From Pusillimonas sp. UBA3987 (lineage in GTDB: Bacteria; Pseudomonadota; Gammaproteobacteria; Burkholderiales; Burkholderiaceae_B), in NCBI GenBank assembly GCA_002384935.1, contig DGCD01000014.1:124001-188000 (forward strand): 64,000 nt of DNA, given 5' to 3'. This document shows positions 17,310 through 25,929 of the stretch, piece by piece; positions within the stretch are counted from its first letter, which is position 1; each line of letters opens with the position of its first letter. A program made the position numbers and the translations under genes. The notes below the pieces were generated by a model. That model saw only the letters and a list, made by a program, of their open reading frames with translations, did not search any database and had not been told where the DNA came from.

Positions 17310-18320
17310 CTACGCCTTCAGAATTCTTGCCGCGTCGATGGCAAAGTAAGTAAGAATGCCATCGGCCCCGGCCCGCTTGAATGCCAGCAACGCTTCCATC
17401 ATGACCTTGTCGTGATCCAGCCAGCCATTGGCCGCCGCCGCCTTGATCATGGCGTACTCGCCGCTCACCTGGTAGGCGTAGGTCGGCATGCCAAAAGCCT
17501 GTTTTACATCGCGCAGGACATCCAGATACGGCATACCTGGCTTGACCATGACCATATCGGCCCCTTCGCGGATATCGGCCGCCACTTCGCGCAGGGCCTC
17601 ATTGCGATTGGCCGGGTCCATTTGATATGTGGCCTTGTTCGACTTGCCCAGATTGGCCGCCGACCCCACCGCGTCGCGAAACGGGCCATAGAAGGCACTG
17701 GCATATTTGGCCGAATACGCCATGATGCGGGTGTGAATGAAATTGTGAGCCTCCAGCGCGGCTCGAATCGCCCCCACACGGCCATCCATCATGTCGCTGG
17801 GCGCCACAATGTCCACCCCGGCCCTGGCCTGCACCAGCGCCTGCTGCGTCAGGATTTCAACCGTCGGTTCGTTCAGCACATAACCCTCGCCATCGATAAC
17901 GCCATCCTGCCCATGACTGGTGTAGGGGTCCAGCGCCACGTCGGTTAGCACACCCAAACCGGGCACAACCTCTTTCAAGCGGGCCACCACTCGCGGCACC
18001 AAGCCCTCTGGATTTACCGCCTCGATGCCGTCAGGTGTCTTCAGGGAAGGATCAATGACCGGGAACACGGCCATTACCGGTATGCCCAGCGCAGCACACG
18101 CTTGCGCCGCCTCCACCACCGTATCAGGCGAGTAGCGCACCACCCCCGGCATGGAAGGCACAGGCTCACGCACGCCCTCGCCTTCCATCACAAATACCGG
18201 ATAGATCAGGTCATCAACCGTTAAAATATTTTCGCGCACCAGGCGGCGGGTAAAGTCGTCGCGACGGTTACGGCGAGGGCGATGGGCCGGAAAGTCGGCA
18301 TTCACAATAAATGAAGTCAT
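17310..18320 (-). CDS. hemB: Delta-aminolevulinic acid dehydratase (porphobilinogen synthase)
   Basis: The 336-residue enzyme condenses two 5-aminolevulinates to porphobilinogen in heme synthesis. The Schiff-base lysines are visible in MVMVKPGMPYLD and in VSGEYAMIKAA. The metal-loop region reads DVALDPYTSHGQDG, with Asp/Ala in place of the zinc-binding cysteines, so this is the magnesium/potassium-type enzyme. The start overlaps the engB stop by four bases (ATGA), so the two are translated together. An enzyme for heme supply fits the nearby cytochrome c genes. Confidence 0.96.
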   Translation of the reverse strand: MTSFIVNADFPAHRPRRNRRDDFTRRLVRENILTVDDLIYPVFVMEGEGVREPVPSMPGVVRYSPDTVVEAAQACAALGIPVMAVFPVIDPSLKTPDGIEAVNPEGLVPRVVARLKEVVPGLGVLTDVALDPYTSHGQDGVIDGEGYVLNEPTVEILTQQALVQARAGVDIVAPSDMMDGRVGAIRAALEAHNFIHTRIMAYSAKYASAFYGPFRDAVGSAANLGKSNKATYQMDPANRNEALREVAADIREGADMVMVKPGMPYLDVLRDVKQAFGMPTYAYQVSGEYAMIKAAAANGWLDHDKVMMEALLAFKRAGADGILTYFAIDAARILKA

Positions 18321-18943
18321 GGCACAACCTTGGGAGAAATCCAGTTTTCAAGATGAACGGCCGCTTCTTCCAATCCGATTCGCTGCGTGGAAGAAAACGG
18401 AATGACCTGCAAAGCGCCAATATCGCGCGCCAATTGTTTGCGTATGGCATGAACCGCTTTGATGCGTTGACCATAAGGCAGTTTATCGGCCTTGGTTAGC
18501 AACACCAGGACAGGGCGACCGGTTGGCGCAATCCATTCGGCCAGACGCAGATCCAGCTCCGTCAGACCGCGACGGATATCCAACAACAAGACAATGCCGG
18601 CAATGGAAGCGCGTTCACGCAGATAGGCCCCCAGCACCTCGGCCCATTCTTCGCGCGCCTGTTTACCGATGGCGGCATAGCCATAGCCGGGCAAATCGAC
18701 CAGGTAGCCCAGTTGCTCACCCGGCGCCAGGGGGTCGGGTATACCGAACATGTTGATCAGCCGGGTGCGCCCCGGCGTTTTACTGGAAAAGGCCAGACGG
18801 CGCTGATTGGCCAGCACGTTGATGGCCGAGGATTTGCCACAGTTGGAGCGCCCGGCAAAACAGATTTCGGGCGCCCCGGGTGGGGGAAGTTGGTCGAGCC
18901 GGGCAGCCGACGTTGTGAACGTGGCGCGATGCAAAATAGACAA
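18317..18943 (-). CDS. engB: Ribosome biogenesis GTPase EngB/YihA/YsxC
   Basis: The 208-residue protein has the G1 loop GRSNCGKSS (Cys where Ala is usual, about 31-39), a switch-region TPGRT, G3 DLPGYGYA and G4 LTKADK. This GTPase assists large-subunit assembly and cell division. It is upstream of and overlaps hemB, and is divergent from the cytochrome c4 gene across about 97 bases. Length is normal for the family. Confidence 0.95.
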   Translation of the reverse strand: MSILHRATFTTSAARLDQLPPPGAPEICFAGRSNCGKSSAINVLANQRRLAFSSKTPGRTRLINMFGIPDPLAPGEQLGYLVDLPGYGYAAIGKQAREEWAEVLGAYLRERASIAGIVLLLDIRRGLTELDLRLAEWIAPTGRPVLVLLTKADKLPYGQRIKAVHAIRKQLARDIGALQVIPFSSTQRIGLEEAAVHLENWISPKVVP

Positions 18944-18955
18944 TAGATAGGCCTG

Positions 18956-18986
18956 TTACGGTTAGAGTTACACGCTATTGTATAAT
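18956..18986 (+). promoter_or_regulatory. Candidate sigma70-type promoter of cytochrome c4 gene
   Basis: A perfect TATAAT lies at 18981-18986, 54 bases before the cytochrome c4 ATG. The best -35 match is TTACGG at 18956-18961 with a long 19-base spacer, so only the -10 element is convincing. Confidence 0.45.
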
Positions 18987-19040
18987 TGCGGGTTTGAAAC
19001 TGTAGCGGATTTTTCCAAAACGCGATCCATCGAGGTCCTC

Positions 19041-19739
19041 ATGAAGCGTGTGCTTTCCAAAATGCTTGTTGCCAGCGGCCTGCTGCTGGGCTCTTCCCTT
19101 CTTGGCGTCAGCTATGCCGCTGACGTTATCGTCTCCAAACCCGACGCAGCCAAGGGCGAACAGCTCTATACAAATGGTGATTCCTCGCGCGGCATTCTGG
19201 CCTGTGTAACCTGTCACGGCCCCGGCGGCAACAGTACGCTTCCCGCCAATCCGAACCTGGCAAGTACGTCGCACGAATACATTGCCAAACAATTGCGCGA
19301 CTTCAAAACCGAAGGCGAAGACCCCCCAACCCGGGCCGGTCTCGACGGCAATCCTTCGGCCATGACAGCCATCGCCAATCCACTTACGGAAGAAGACATC
19401 ATGAATGTGTCTTACTTCATCGGGTTGCAAGAGCTCAATTACGAAACGGCCGCCACGGCAAGCAACGTTGAAACCATGGAGCGCGGGCAGAAAATATGGC
19501 GTGCCGGCATTGCCGAGCGTGGCGTGCCCGCATGCGCAGCTTGCCACTCACCCAACGGGGCAGGCGTACCCGCTCAGTTCCCGCGTTTGGCAGGGCAGTT
19601 CCCCAGCTATCTGGAAGCGCAGTTGAAGCTGTTCCGCAGCAACGACCGGGCCAACAGCCCCATGATGCACGACATTGCCGATCGCATGTCCGATGACGAC
19701 ATCTCTGCAGTCGCCGATTACGCTGCCGGCCTGCGATAA
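19041..19739 (+). CDS. Diheme cytochrome c4
   Basis: The mature protein has two similar domains, each with one CxxCH heme site (CVTCHGPGG near 55 and CAACHSPNGAGVP near 154), as in cytochrome c4. It carries electrons in the periplasm to terminal oxidases. The start at 19041 gives 232 residues with a signal peptide MKRVLSKMLVASG...VSYA and follows a GAGG ribosome site; an upstream in-frame ATG at 18978 would spoil the signal sequence. The System II maturation genes resB and ccsB follow on the same strand. Confidence 0.93.
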   Translation: MKRVLSKMLVASGLLLGSSLLGVSYAADVIVSKPDAAKGEQLYTNGDSSRGILACVTCHGPGGNSTLPANPNLASTSHEYIAKQLRDFKTEGEDPPTRAGLDGNPSAMTAIANPLTEEDIMNVSYFIGLQELNYETAATASNVETMERGQKIWRAGIAERGVPACAACHSPNGAGVPAQFPRLAGQFPSYLEAQLKLFRSNDRANSPMMHDIADRMSDDDISAVADYAAGLR

Positions 19740-19789
19740 CAACAAACGAACCGATTTAACGCAGAACCAATACTGCGCAAAATGGTCAT

Positions 19790-19826
19790 AAGGGGGGGCG
19801 CCATTATCGGCCCCCCTTTTTTCTTT
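19790..19826 (+). terminator. Rho-independent terminator after cytochrome c4
   Basis: An AGGGGGGGCG / CGGCCCCCCT stem with a 7-base loop is followed directly by a run of Ts. It separates the abundant cytochrome transcript from resB, although partial read-through is possible. Confidence 0.8.
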
Positions 19827-19840
19827 ACAAAGACTCTTTC

Positions 19841-21889
19841 GTGAACAACGCCAATACCGCTTCCCGTCAACGTGCCGACCTATTCGAACTGCTGGGTTCC
19901 ATGCGGTTCGCTGTCAGCTTGCTGATGTTCATCTGTATCGCCAGTGTCATTGGTACGGTATTGCCGCAGAACCAGGGGTCAAGCACCTATATCGATCAGT
20001 TCGGGCCGTTCTGGTACGCCCTGTTCGACGTCTTTGCGCTTTGGCATGTGTATAACAGCTGGTGGTTTTTAACCATCATGACGTTCCTGGTGATCTCCAC
20101 CAGCCTGTGCCTGCTGCGCAACACGCCGAAAATGGTGAAAGACATGCGCTCCTTTCGCGAATATGTTCGCGGCAGCAGCCTGCGTGCTTTTCCCCATAAA
20201 CTGGAAGCCGATACGGCTTACGATCCAGGCGAAAGCAGCCGCAGGCTAACGCAATGGCTGACCAAACAAGGATACAAGGTCAAGGTTCGTCAAGACGGCG
20301 ACAGCCAATTGCTGGCGGCCAAGAAAGGCAGCACCAACCGCCTGGGCTATATTTTTGCGCATGCGGCCATTGTCGTCATTTGCGTGGGCGGCATTCTCGA
20401 CAGCGAATTACCGGTTCGCCTGCAGGTGTGGCTGGCAGACAAAACGCCCATTACCGAAAACATGCTGATCAAAGATGTGCCCGAATCGGGCTGGCTTTCG
20501 ATGGCCAACCCAAGTTATCGCGCCAATCTGCTGATTCCGGAAGGCAGCCAAAGTAGCAGTGCCATTGTCGCCGTAGACGACGGTGTGCTGGTTCAGCCCA
20601 TGCCGTTCAGTTTAAGGCTTAAACAGTTCGATATTGAATACTACTCAACCGGCATGCCCAGCCGCTTTGCCAGCCACGTTGAAGTGAGCGACCCCGACAC
20701 AGGCGACACCTTCGAGCAGGTAATTGAGGTAAACGAGCCGCTGCGCTATAAGGGCGTAACGGTGTACCAGTCCAGCTTCGACGACGGCGGCAGTGGCGTC
20801 CAGCTTCAAGCGTGGCCGCTCTCGGGCAACAACGCAGAAGCTTTCAATGTGGATGCCACCGTTGGAGAGCCAACCGACATCACACTCGATGCGAGTACGA
20901 ATGAGCCACAGCGTTACCAACTGAACGTAACGGATCTGCGCGTCATTAACGTTGAGAACCTGGAAATCAATGCCGACCCGCAACCACGCGCCGTGCTCGA
21001 CCACGTAGCGGCGGTTACGGGAAGTGCCAGAACACTGAAAAACGAAAACCTGCGCAATGTCGGGCCCAGCGTCCAGTACCGGCTCACCGGCGCCGACGGA
21101 CAATCATTTGAATATCATAACTACATGCTTCCCCTTGCGCTGGACGGCGGGCCGGTGTTTCTGGTGGGCGTTCGCAGCAGCCCGGCCGAAACGTTTCGTT
21201 ATATCCGGATTCCCGCCGACGCCAACAACTCACTTGAATCTTTCATCCATTTGCGTGCGGCCTTGAGCAATCCCGAACTACGTGAACAGGCCGCGCAGCA
21301 GTTCGCCCGGCACAACGCCAATAGCGAAGAGCAAAAGGACTTGCTGGAGAAAGCCGCCGCCGGCGCACTGGAAGCTTTTTCCAAAGGCGGTTTCAACCAG
21401 CTGCTTGAGCCGGTCCCCGAGGCCGAGCGCGCCCGTTTCCTGAGCTTTGCAGTCCCCATGATTCAACTTTCGTTGTCGGCGTTGAACAATCTGGATCGTG
21501 CCCAACGCGGCCTGCCGGAACTAACCTACAATGAGGCAGACGGCAACGTTCCCACTCAATGGATGCAACAAGCACTTTTAGCACTGTCGAATCTGCCCGA
21601 CTATCCGGCGCCCATCATGATGTCTTTGTCTCAATTCGACCATGTTCAAGCCAGCGTTTTCCAGGTGGCACGCAGCCCCGGGCAAACTACCGTGTATCTG
21701 GGCTGTCTGTTCCTGGTAATCGGGATATTTTCCATGTTCTATATCCGAGACCGGCGCATCTGGATCTGGGTTCAACCCAAACAAAACGGTAGCCAGTGGC
21801 TTGCCGCCATGACATCGCAACGGCGCACGCTGGATTTCACTCAAGAATTTGAACGCTTCAAGAATGCGTTCAAACAACTGTCCACTTAA
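19841..21889 (+). CDS. resB: Cytochrome c biogenesis protein ResB (Ccs1)
   Basis: This 682-residue membrane protein is one half of the System II heme-delivery and ligation complex. N-terminal membrane segments (SMRFAVSLLMFICIASVIGTVLPQNQ) and a pair near 75 and 165 precede a large periplasmic domain, and a final membrane helix lies near 615. The start is taken at a GTG (19841); no good ribosome site is visible, and the conserved part begins about residue 12 (RADLFELLGS). It precedes ccsB by 11 bases, the standard pairing. Confidence 0.93.
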   Translation: MNNANTASRQRADLFELLGSMRFAVSLLMFICIASVIGTVLPQNQGSSTYIDQFGPFWYALFDVFALWHVYNSWWFLTIMTFLVISTSLCLLRNTPKMVKDMRSFREYVRGSSLRAFPHKLEADTAYDPGESSRRLTQWLTKQGYKVKVRQDGDSQLLAAKKGSTNRLGYIFAHAAIVVICVGGILDSELPVRLQVWLADKTPITENMLIKDVPESGWLSMANPSYRANLLIPEGSQSSSAIVAVDDGVLVQPMPFSLRLKQFDIEYYSTGMPSRFASHVEVSDPDTGDTFEQVIEVNEPLRYKGVTVYQSSFDDGGSGVQLQAWPLSGNNAEAFNVDATVGEPTDITLDASTNEPQRYQLNVTDLRVINVENLEINADPQPRAVLDHVAAVTGSARTLKNENLRNVGPSVQYRLTGADGQSFEYHNYMLPLALDGGPVFLVGVRSSPAETFRYIRIPADANNSLESFIHLRAALSNPELREQAAQQFARHNANSEEQKDLLEKAAAGALEAFSKGGFNQLLEPVPEAERARFLSFAVPMIQLSLSALNNLDRAQRGLPELTYNEADGNVPTQWMQQALLALSNLPDYPAPIMMSLSQFDHVQASVFQVARSPGQTTVYLGCLFLVIGIFSMFYIRDRRIWIWVQPKQNGSQWLAAMTSQRRTLDFTQEFERFKNAFKQLST

Positions 21890-21900
21890 CGAGGTTCATC

Positions 21901-23253
21901 ATGTCTGATGCCCATACCCACTCACCTGCCTGGGAAACAGCCATGGCGGCCAGCGGCGACAGTCGCGGCGAAAGAGGCCGGCCCGACTGGACGGACTTGT
22001 TGTTTTTCATCGTGCTGTCGGCCGGTGTCGCCTATGCACTGCTGGCGTTCAGCTCAAATATGGACGTCTACGAGAAAGCCATTCTGGTCTGTGCCGTGCC
22101 TGCCACGGTTTGGCTGGGCTGGCTCTGGCGCCCGCTTCGCTGGCTGCTCATCGCCAGCGGCCTGAGCGCCTTGCTGGCAATCTGGCTGTATAGCGCCGGG
22201 CAAGGCCTGGACCAGGGCGACATCACGCGCGGCGACACCGTTTTTCTGCTGAAGTATCTGTTTTCATCGCAGTCGGCCATTTTATGGATGTGCGCCTTGT
22301 TTGTGTTGGCCACGGTGTCGTACTGGGCGGGCATTTTCAGCCAAACTGCGGCCTGGCTGGGCACTGCGCTTACCTGGGGTGCGGTTTATGCCGGCACCAC
22401 CGGCTTGCTGGTACGCTGGCGTGAAGGCCATCTTCTAGGCCCGGATATCGGCCACATTCCGGTCAGCAATCTGTACGAAGTTTTTGTCCTGTTCGCGCTC
22501 ATTACCGCCTTGTTCTACCTTTATTACGAGCGGCGCTACGCGACACGCGCCCTCGGTGGGTTTGTCCTGCTTGTGGTGACCTCGGCAGTTATTTTTCTGC
22601 TTTGGTACACCTTTACTCGCAACGCCTTCGAAATCCAGCCCCTGGTACCCGCACTTAAAAGCTGGTGGATGAAAATCCACGTACCTGCCAACTTTATCGG
22701 TTACGGCACTTTCTCGCTGGCTGCAATGGTGGGCTTTGCCTACCTCATAAAAGAGCATGGCGAAACCAAGTCGCGCCGCAAGCTTATTCCCTTGTTTTTG
22801 CTTGGCGCCATCCTCTGCGCCGAACCTTTCATCTTCGGTTCACGCGAATTATCGCCCACCTGGATGCTTTACTTCGGTATCGGCGCGTTAATCGTGGGGG
22901 CCATTCTGGCTTGCCGCGCCCCCATTGCCAAACGCCTTCCATCGCTGGAAATACTCGACGACATCATGTATCGGGCCATCGCGGTAGGGTTCGCCTTCTT
23001 TACCGTGGCCACGATTCTGGGCGCATTGTGGGCGGCCGATGCCTGGGGTGCCTATTGGCAGTGGGACCCCAAGGAAACCTGGGCATTAATTGTGTGGCTG
23101 AACTATGCCGCCTGGTTGCATATGCGGCTCATGAAAGGCTTGCGCGGCACCATGGCCGCCTACTGGGCGCTGGTTGGCCTGGTTATTACCAGCTTTGCGT
23201 TTCTGGGCGTGAACATGTTTCTGTCGGGCCTGCACTCCTACGGAGAACTTTGA
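21901..23253 (+). CDS. ccsB: Cytochrome c biogenesis protein CcsB (ResC)
   Basis: This 450-residue polytopic protein is the heme-handling partner of ResB. The tryptophan-rich WWD-type signature is visible as WGAYWQWDPKETWALI near 382-398, with conserved His residues in neighbouring loops (WLHMRL and the C-terminal GLHSYGEL). GAGG precedes the ATG. Its 3' end overlaps the convergent MetC-like gene by 16 bases. Confidence 0.94.
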   Translation: MSDAHTHSPAWETAMAASGDSRGERGRPDWTDLLFFIVLSAGVAYALLAFSSNMDVYEKAILVCAVPATVWLGWLWRPLRWLLIASGLSALLAIWLYSAGQGLDQGDITRGDTVFLLKYLFSSQSAILWMCALFVLATVSYWAGIFSQTAAWLGTALTWGAVYAGTTGLLVRWREGHLLGPDIGHIPVSNLYEVFVLFALITALFYLYYERRYATRALGGFVLLVVTSAVIFLLWYTFTRNAFEIQPLVPALKSWWMKIHVPANFIGYGTFSLAAMVGFAYLIKEHGETKSRRKLIPLFLLGAILCAEPFIFGSRELSPTWMLYFGIGALIVGAILACRAPIAKRLPSLEILDDIMYRAIAVGFAFFTVATILGALWAADAWGAYWQWDPKETWALIVWLNYAAWLHMRLMKGLRGTMAAYWALVGLVITSFAFLGVNMFLSGLHSYGEL

Positions 23254-24440
23254 AGCGCCAACGCATTCGCGTCAGAATAAACCGACAAGGCATTGGCCAG
23301 ATCCGCCCAGAGCGACTCTGGGTCTTCCAGCCCCGCATGCAACCGCAGCAAGGGGCCCTGGTGCGGCCATTGCATGACTGATCGCGCCGGAACATCAACC
23401 GGCAAGGCCAGGCTTTCGTAGCCCCCCCAGGAAAGGCCGATACCAAACAGCGTCAGTTGGTCGAACAGCATTTCCAGTGCCTTCGCCCCCGCGGGTGAAG
23501 GCTGAAGAGCCACGCCGAACAAACCGCTTGCTCCCAGGAAATCCCTTTTCCAGAATGCATGCCCGGGCGATGACGCAAGGGCCGGATGCAGCACCGCCGC
23601 AACGGCAGGATGTGATTGCAAACGCTCAGCCAGCATCAGCGCCGTTGCCTGATGCCGTTGAAGGCGAACCGACAAGGTACGCAAACCCCGGGTCGCCATA
23701 TAAATATCGTCGGGGCCGGCCGTTTGGCCCACAGCCTGTGCATGTGCCTGCAAAGGCGCCCAGGCACGCTGATTGGTCGTGACTGCGCCCAATATTGCAT
23801 CGGAGTGGCCCACCAGATACTTGGTTGCCGCATGAATCGATACATCAACACCATGCTCGAACGGCTTGAAATAAAGCGGTGTCGCCCATGTGTTGTCCAT
23901 CAGCACCCATATGCCCAGGGCCCGGGCCACTTTGGTCATCGCCGGTATATCGGCAACCTCAAATGTCTGCGAACCCGGCGACTCCAGATATAGAACGCGT
24001 GTCGTACTGCGAAATCGCTTCGCGATATCCGCCCCTTCTGAAGGGCAAAAATATTCGACCTCCACACCCAGCTTGCTCAACACCTGGTTGGCAAATGCCC
24101 GGGTCGGGCCATATACGTTATCCGTTACCAGGACATGGTCGCCCGGCGACAGGAACGCCAGCATCGCGTGCGTACAGGCGGCCAGTCCGGACGGAAAAAC
24201 CTGGGCGCCGTACGCGCCCTCAAGCTCAACCAGCAAGGCCTCGAAAGACTGACTGGTCGCCGTTCCGAAGCGCGCATAATGCCCATAGGGATTGCCGCCG
24301 GCCCGCTTTGCCGTCCAGTCGGTGTAGGATTCCACCAGCAGCGTGGATGCGCGACACGGCGGGGTATTCACAATGCCGCCAAAGTGCGCCGGCGCCCGGC
24401 CGGAATGAATAAGAAGCGTATCGTCATGCATGGTTTTCAT
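23238..24440 (-). CDS. metC: Cystathionine beta-lyase-like PLP enzyme
   Basis: The 400-residue Cys/Met-metabolism PLP enzyme has the cofactor-binding sequence HAATKYLVGHSD (Lys about 206), SGLAACTHAML near 90, and YLESPGSQTFEV near 152. The combination points to MetC-type cystathionine beta-lyase, which forms homocysteine, pyruvate and ammonia; a related beta- or gamma-lyase cannot be excluded. It is divergent from an Lrp/AsnC regulator that probably controls it. The start may be either the Met at 24440 or the one at 24431. Confidence 0.85.
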   Translation of the reverse strand: MKTMHDDTLLIHSGRAPAHFGGIVNTPPCRASTLLVESYTDWTAKRAGGNPYGHYARFGTATSQSFEALLVELEGAYGAQVFPSGLAACTHAMLAFLSPGDHVLVTDNVYGPTRAFANQVLSKLGVEVEYFCPSEGADIAKRFRSTTRVLYLESPGSQTFEVADIPAMTKVARALGIWVLMDNTWATPLYFKPFEHGVDVSIHAATKYLVGHSDAILGAVTTNQRAWAPLQAHAQAVGQTAGPDDIYMATRGLRTLSVRLQRHQATALMLAERLQSHPAVAAVLHPALASSPGHAFWKRDFLGASGLFGVALQPSPAGAKALEMLFDQLTLFGIGLSWGGYESLALPVDVPARSVMQWPHQGPLLRLHAGLEDPESLWADLANALSVYSDANALALQSSP

Positions 24441-24467
24441 ACTGAATATGATAGGTTCATACTGACG

Positions 24468-24547
24468 AAATTATTTCTGTTTTTATCTATTTAACCCGCA
24501 CAATATAAAATATTATTCCAATAACTTATGTTAAACAGAAATAATTT
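24468..24547. promoter_or_regulatory. 15-bp inverted repeat pair in the metC-lrp divergent promoter
   Basis: AAATTATTTCTGTTT (24468-24482) recurs as its exact reverse complement at 24533-24547, with centres 65 bases apart. The AT-rich gap lies between two divergent genes, one an Lrp/AsnC regulator. Paired sites about six helical turns apart fit cooperative binding by an Lrp-type oligomer that wraps the DNA. Confidence 0.6.
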
Positions 24548-24562
24548 TTCAAAATAGTTGAA

Positions 24563-25042
24563 ATGGATAAATTTGATTCTCATATCCTTGAGATTTTGCA
24601 ATCCGATTGCGCTTTGCCGGTCAACGATATCGCCGATCGCGTTGGGCTAAGCGCAACCGCCTGCTGGCGACGCATACAGAAGCTTGAGGAACAAGGCATT
24701 GTCCGGGCCCGTGTCGCCCTGCTGGATGGCGCCCGGCTGAACGTCGGTGTTACGGTATTTGTCGCCATACGCACCAGCAAACACGATGCAAAGTGGCTGG
24801 AACAGTTTCATGCCGCCGTTTCAACCATTCCCGAGGTTGTCGAGTTATATCGCATGTCGGGAGACACCGACTACCTGATGCGGGTGGTCGTACCCGACGT
24901 TGCCGCATACGACCGCATATACAAACGCCTGATCCACATGGCCGAACTGTCGGATGTCAGCTCAAGCTTTGCCATGGAGCAAATAAAATACACCACGGCG
25001 CTACCGCTTGGTTACATCGTCGATACGCCGCGCCAGATATAA
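24563..25042 (+). CDS. Lrp/AsnC family transcriptional regulator
   Basis: The 159-residue protein has an N-terminal helix-turn-helix (DIADRVGLSATACWRRIQKLEEQGIV, about 22-47) and a C-terminal RAM ligand-binding domain (MSGDTDYLMRVVVPDVAAYD near 98). These regulators respond to amino acids. It is divergent from the MetC-like gene, which it probably regulates, along with itself, through the inverted repeat between them. Confidence 0.93.
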   Translation: MDKFDSHILEILQSDCALPVNDIADRVGLSATACWRRIQKLEEQGIVRARVALLDGARLNVGVTVFVAIRTSKHDAKWLEQFHAAVSTIPEVVELYRMSGDTDYLMRVVVPDVAAYDRIYKRLIHMAELSDVSSSFAMEQIKYTTALPLGYIVDTPRQI

Positions 25043-25061
25043 GCTGCAGGTAATCAGACCG

Positions 25062-25730
25062 TTAATCGGGTCTTACACCGCGCATAGCCAGATCCACCAG
25101 CTCCCTGAACCGCGCCAGCCCTTCTGCCGCATCGGGCTTTTCCTGATTCAGCCAACGGCGCACTTCAGCCAGGTAAATTGTCAGGAACAATGAAGCAATC
25201 AACGATGCCGATGCCGTTTTGGTGGCCTGCCCCGACGCCTGCCCACGACTGACAATTTGCCTCAATGCTGCCACCATGCGTGGCCTGCGCTCATAAAAGC
25301 GCGCTGTTTCGGGGCCTGGTTCGTTGGTGGCACCCACAACATCCATAATTTCACGCACAATGGGACGCCCCAAAGCGGGATGCGCAGCCCAGTATTCATA
25401 ACGCGGCCTGAAAAAAGCCGTAATCTGTTCAGACAACGCTTTATTGGCATCAATAGCCTGCTCGGCCTGTTCGCTTACCTCGTCCAGATCGTCGTTCACA
25501 ATCATCATGAGCAATTCACGTTTGTCTTTTGCATACGTGAACAACGTGCCAATACCCACTTCCGCCAACGCAGCAATGTCGCGCGTTGTCGCCACGTCGT
25601 AACCTTTCTCCATGAACTCCTGGCGCGCTGCGGCCTGAATACGGCGGCGACGCTCAAGCTTGCCACGCTCGCGCAACCCCATTTTCTGCGGGGGCGCTGA
25701 CGTTTTATTGTGAATAACCTGATTTTCCAT
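25062..25730 (-). CDS. TetR/AcrR family regulator of the catabolic island
   Basis: The 222-residue protein has a basic arm (LRERGKLERRRRIQ), then the TetR helix-turn-helix TTRDIAALAEVGIGTLFTYAKDK (about 48-70), and a helical ligand domain. It is divergent from the FAD monooxygenase gene at 25930. A 15-base motif in that divergent gap recurs exactly before the TRAP transporter operon, which suggests that this protein controls both units; that link is inference. Confidence 0.9.
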   Translation of the reverse strand: MENQVIHNKTSAPPQKMGLRERGKLERRRRIQAAARQEFMEKGYDVATTRDIAALAEVGIGTLFTYAKDKRELLMMIVNDDLDEVSEQAEQAIDANKALSEQITAFFRPRYEYWAAHPALGRPIVREIMDVVGATNEPGPETARFYERRPRMVAALRQIVSRGQASGQATKTASASLIASLFLTIYLAEVRRWLNQEKPDAAEGLARFRELVDLAMRGVRPD

Positions 25731-25804
25731 AATTTAGAAAGGTGTGAGTCGCAGCCGGATGCACGACCAAGCTTGACCAAAATTAGAATACACCCATAAA
25801 ATGA

Positions 25805-25819
25805 AAACATGCTCATTTT
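25805..25819. promoter_or_regulatory. Shared operator candidate, copy 1
   Basis: AAACATGCTCATTTT lies between the TetR gene and the divergent FAD monooxygenase. The same 15 bases occur reverse-complemented at 27196-27210. A GCTCA-TTTTT-GAGC dyad partly overlaps this copy. Confidence 0.55.
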
Positions 25820-25929
25820 TGAGCGGATAATAGAAATAATTATAGGCACGTTTGGAGACAACGCGGCAGACACGGCGGCAGCAGACTCTTTCGCACCCTC
25901 CCGGTTCTATTTTCACGGATAAACAACTT

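Noticed and set aside
19778..19840. G-run before resB as a regulatory element
   Set aside because: The G-run pairs with the following C-run and a T-tract; it is a terminator stem.
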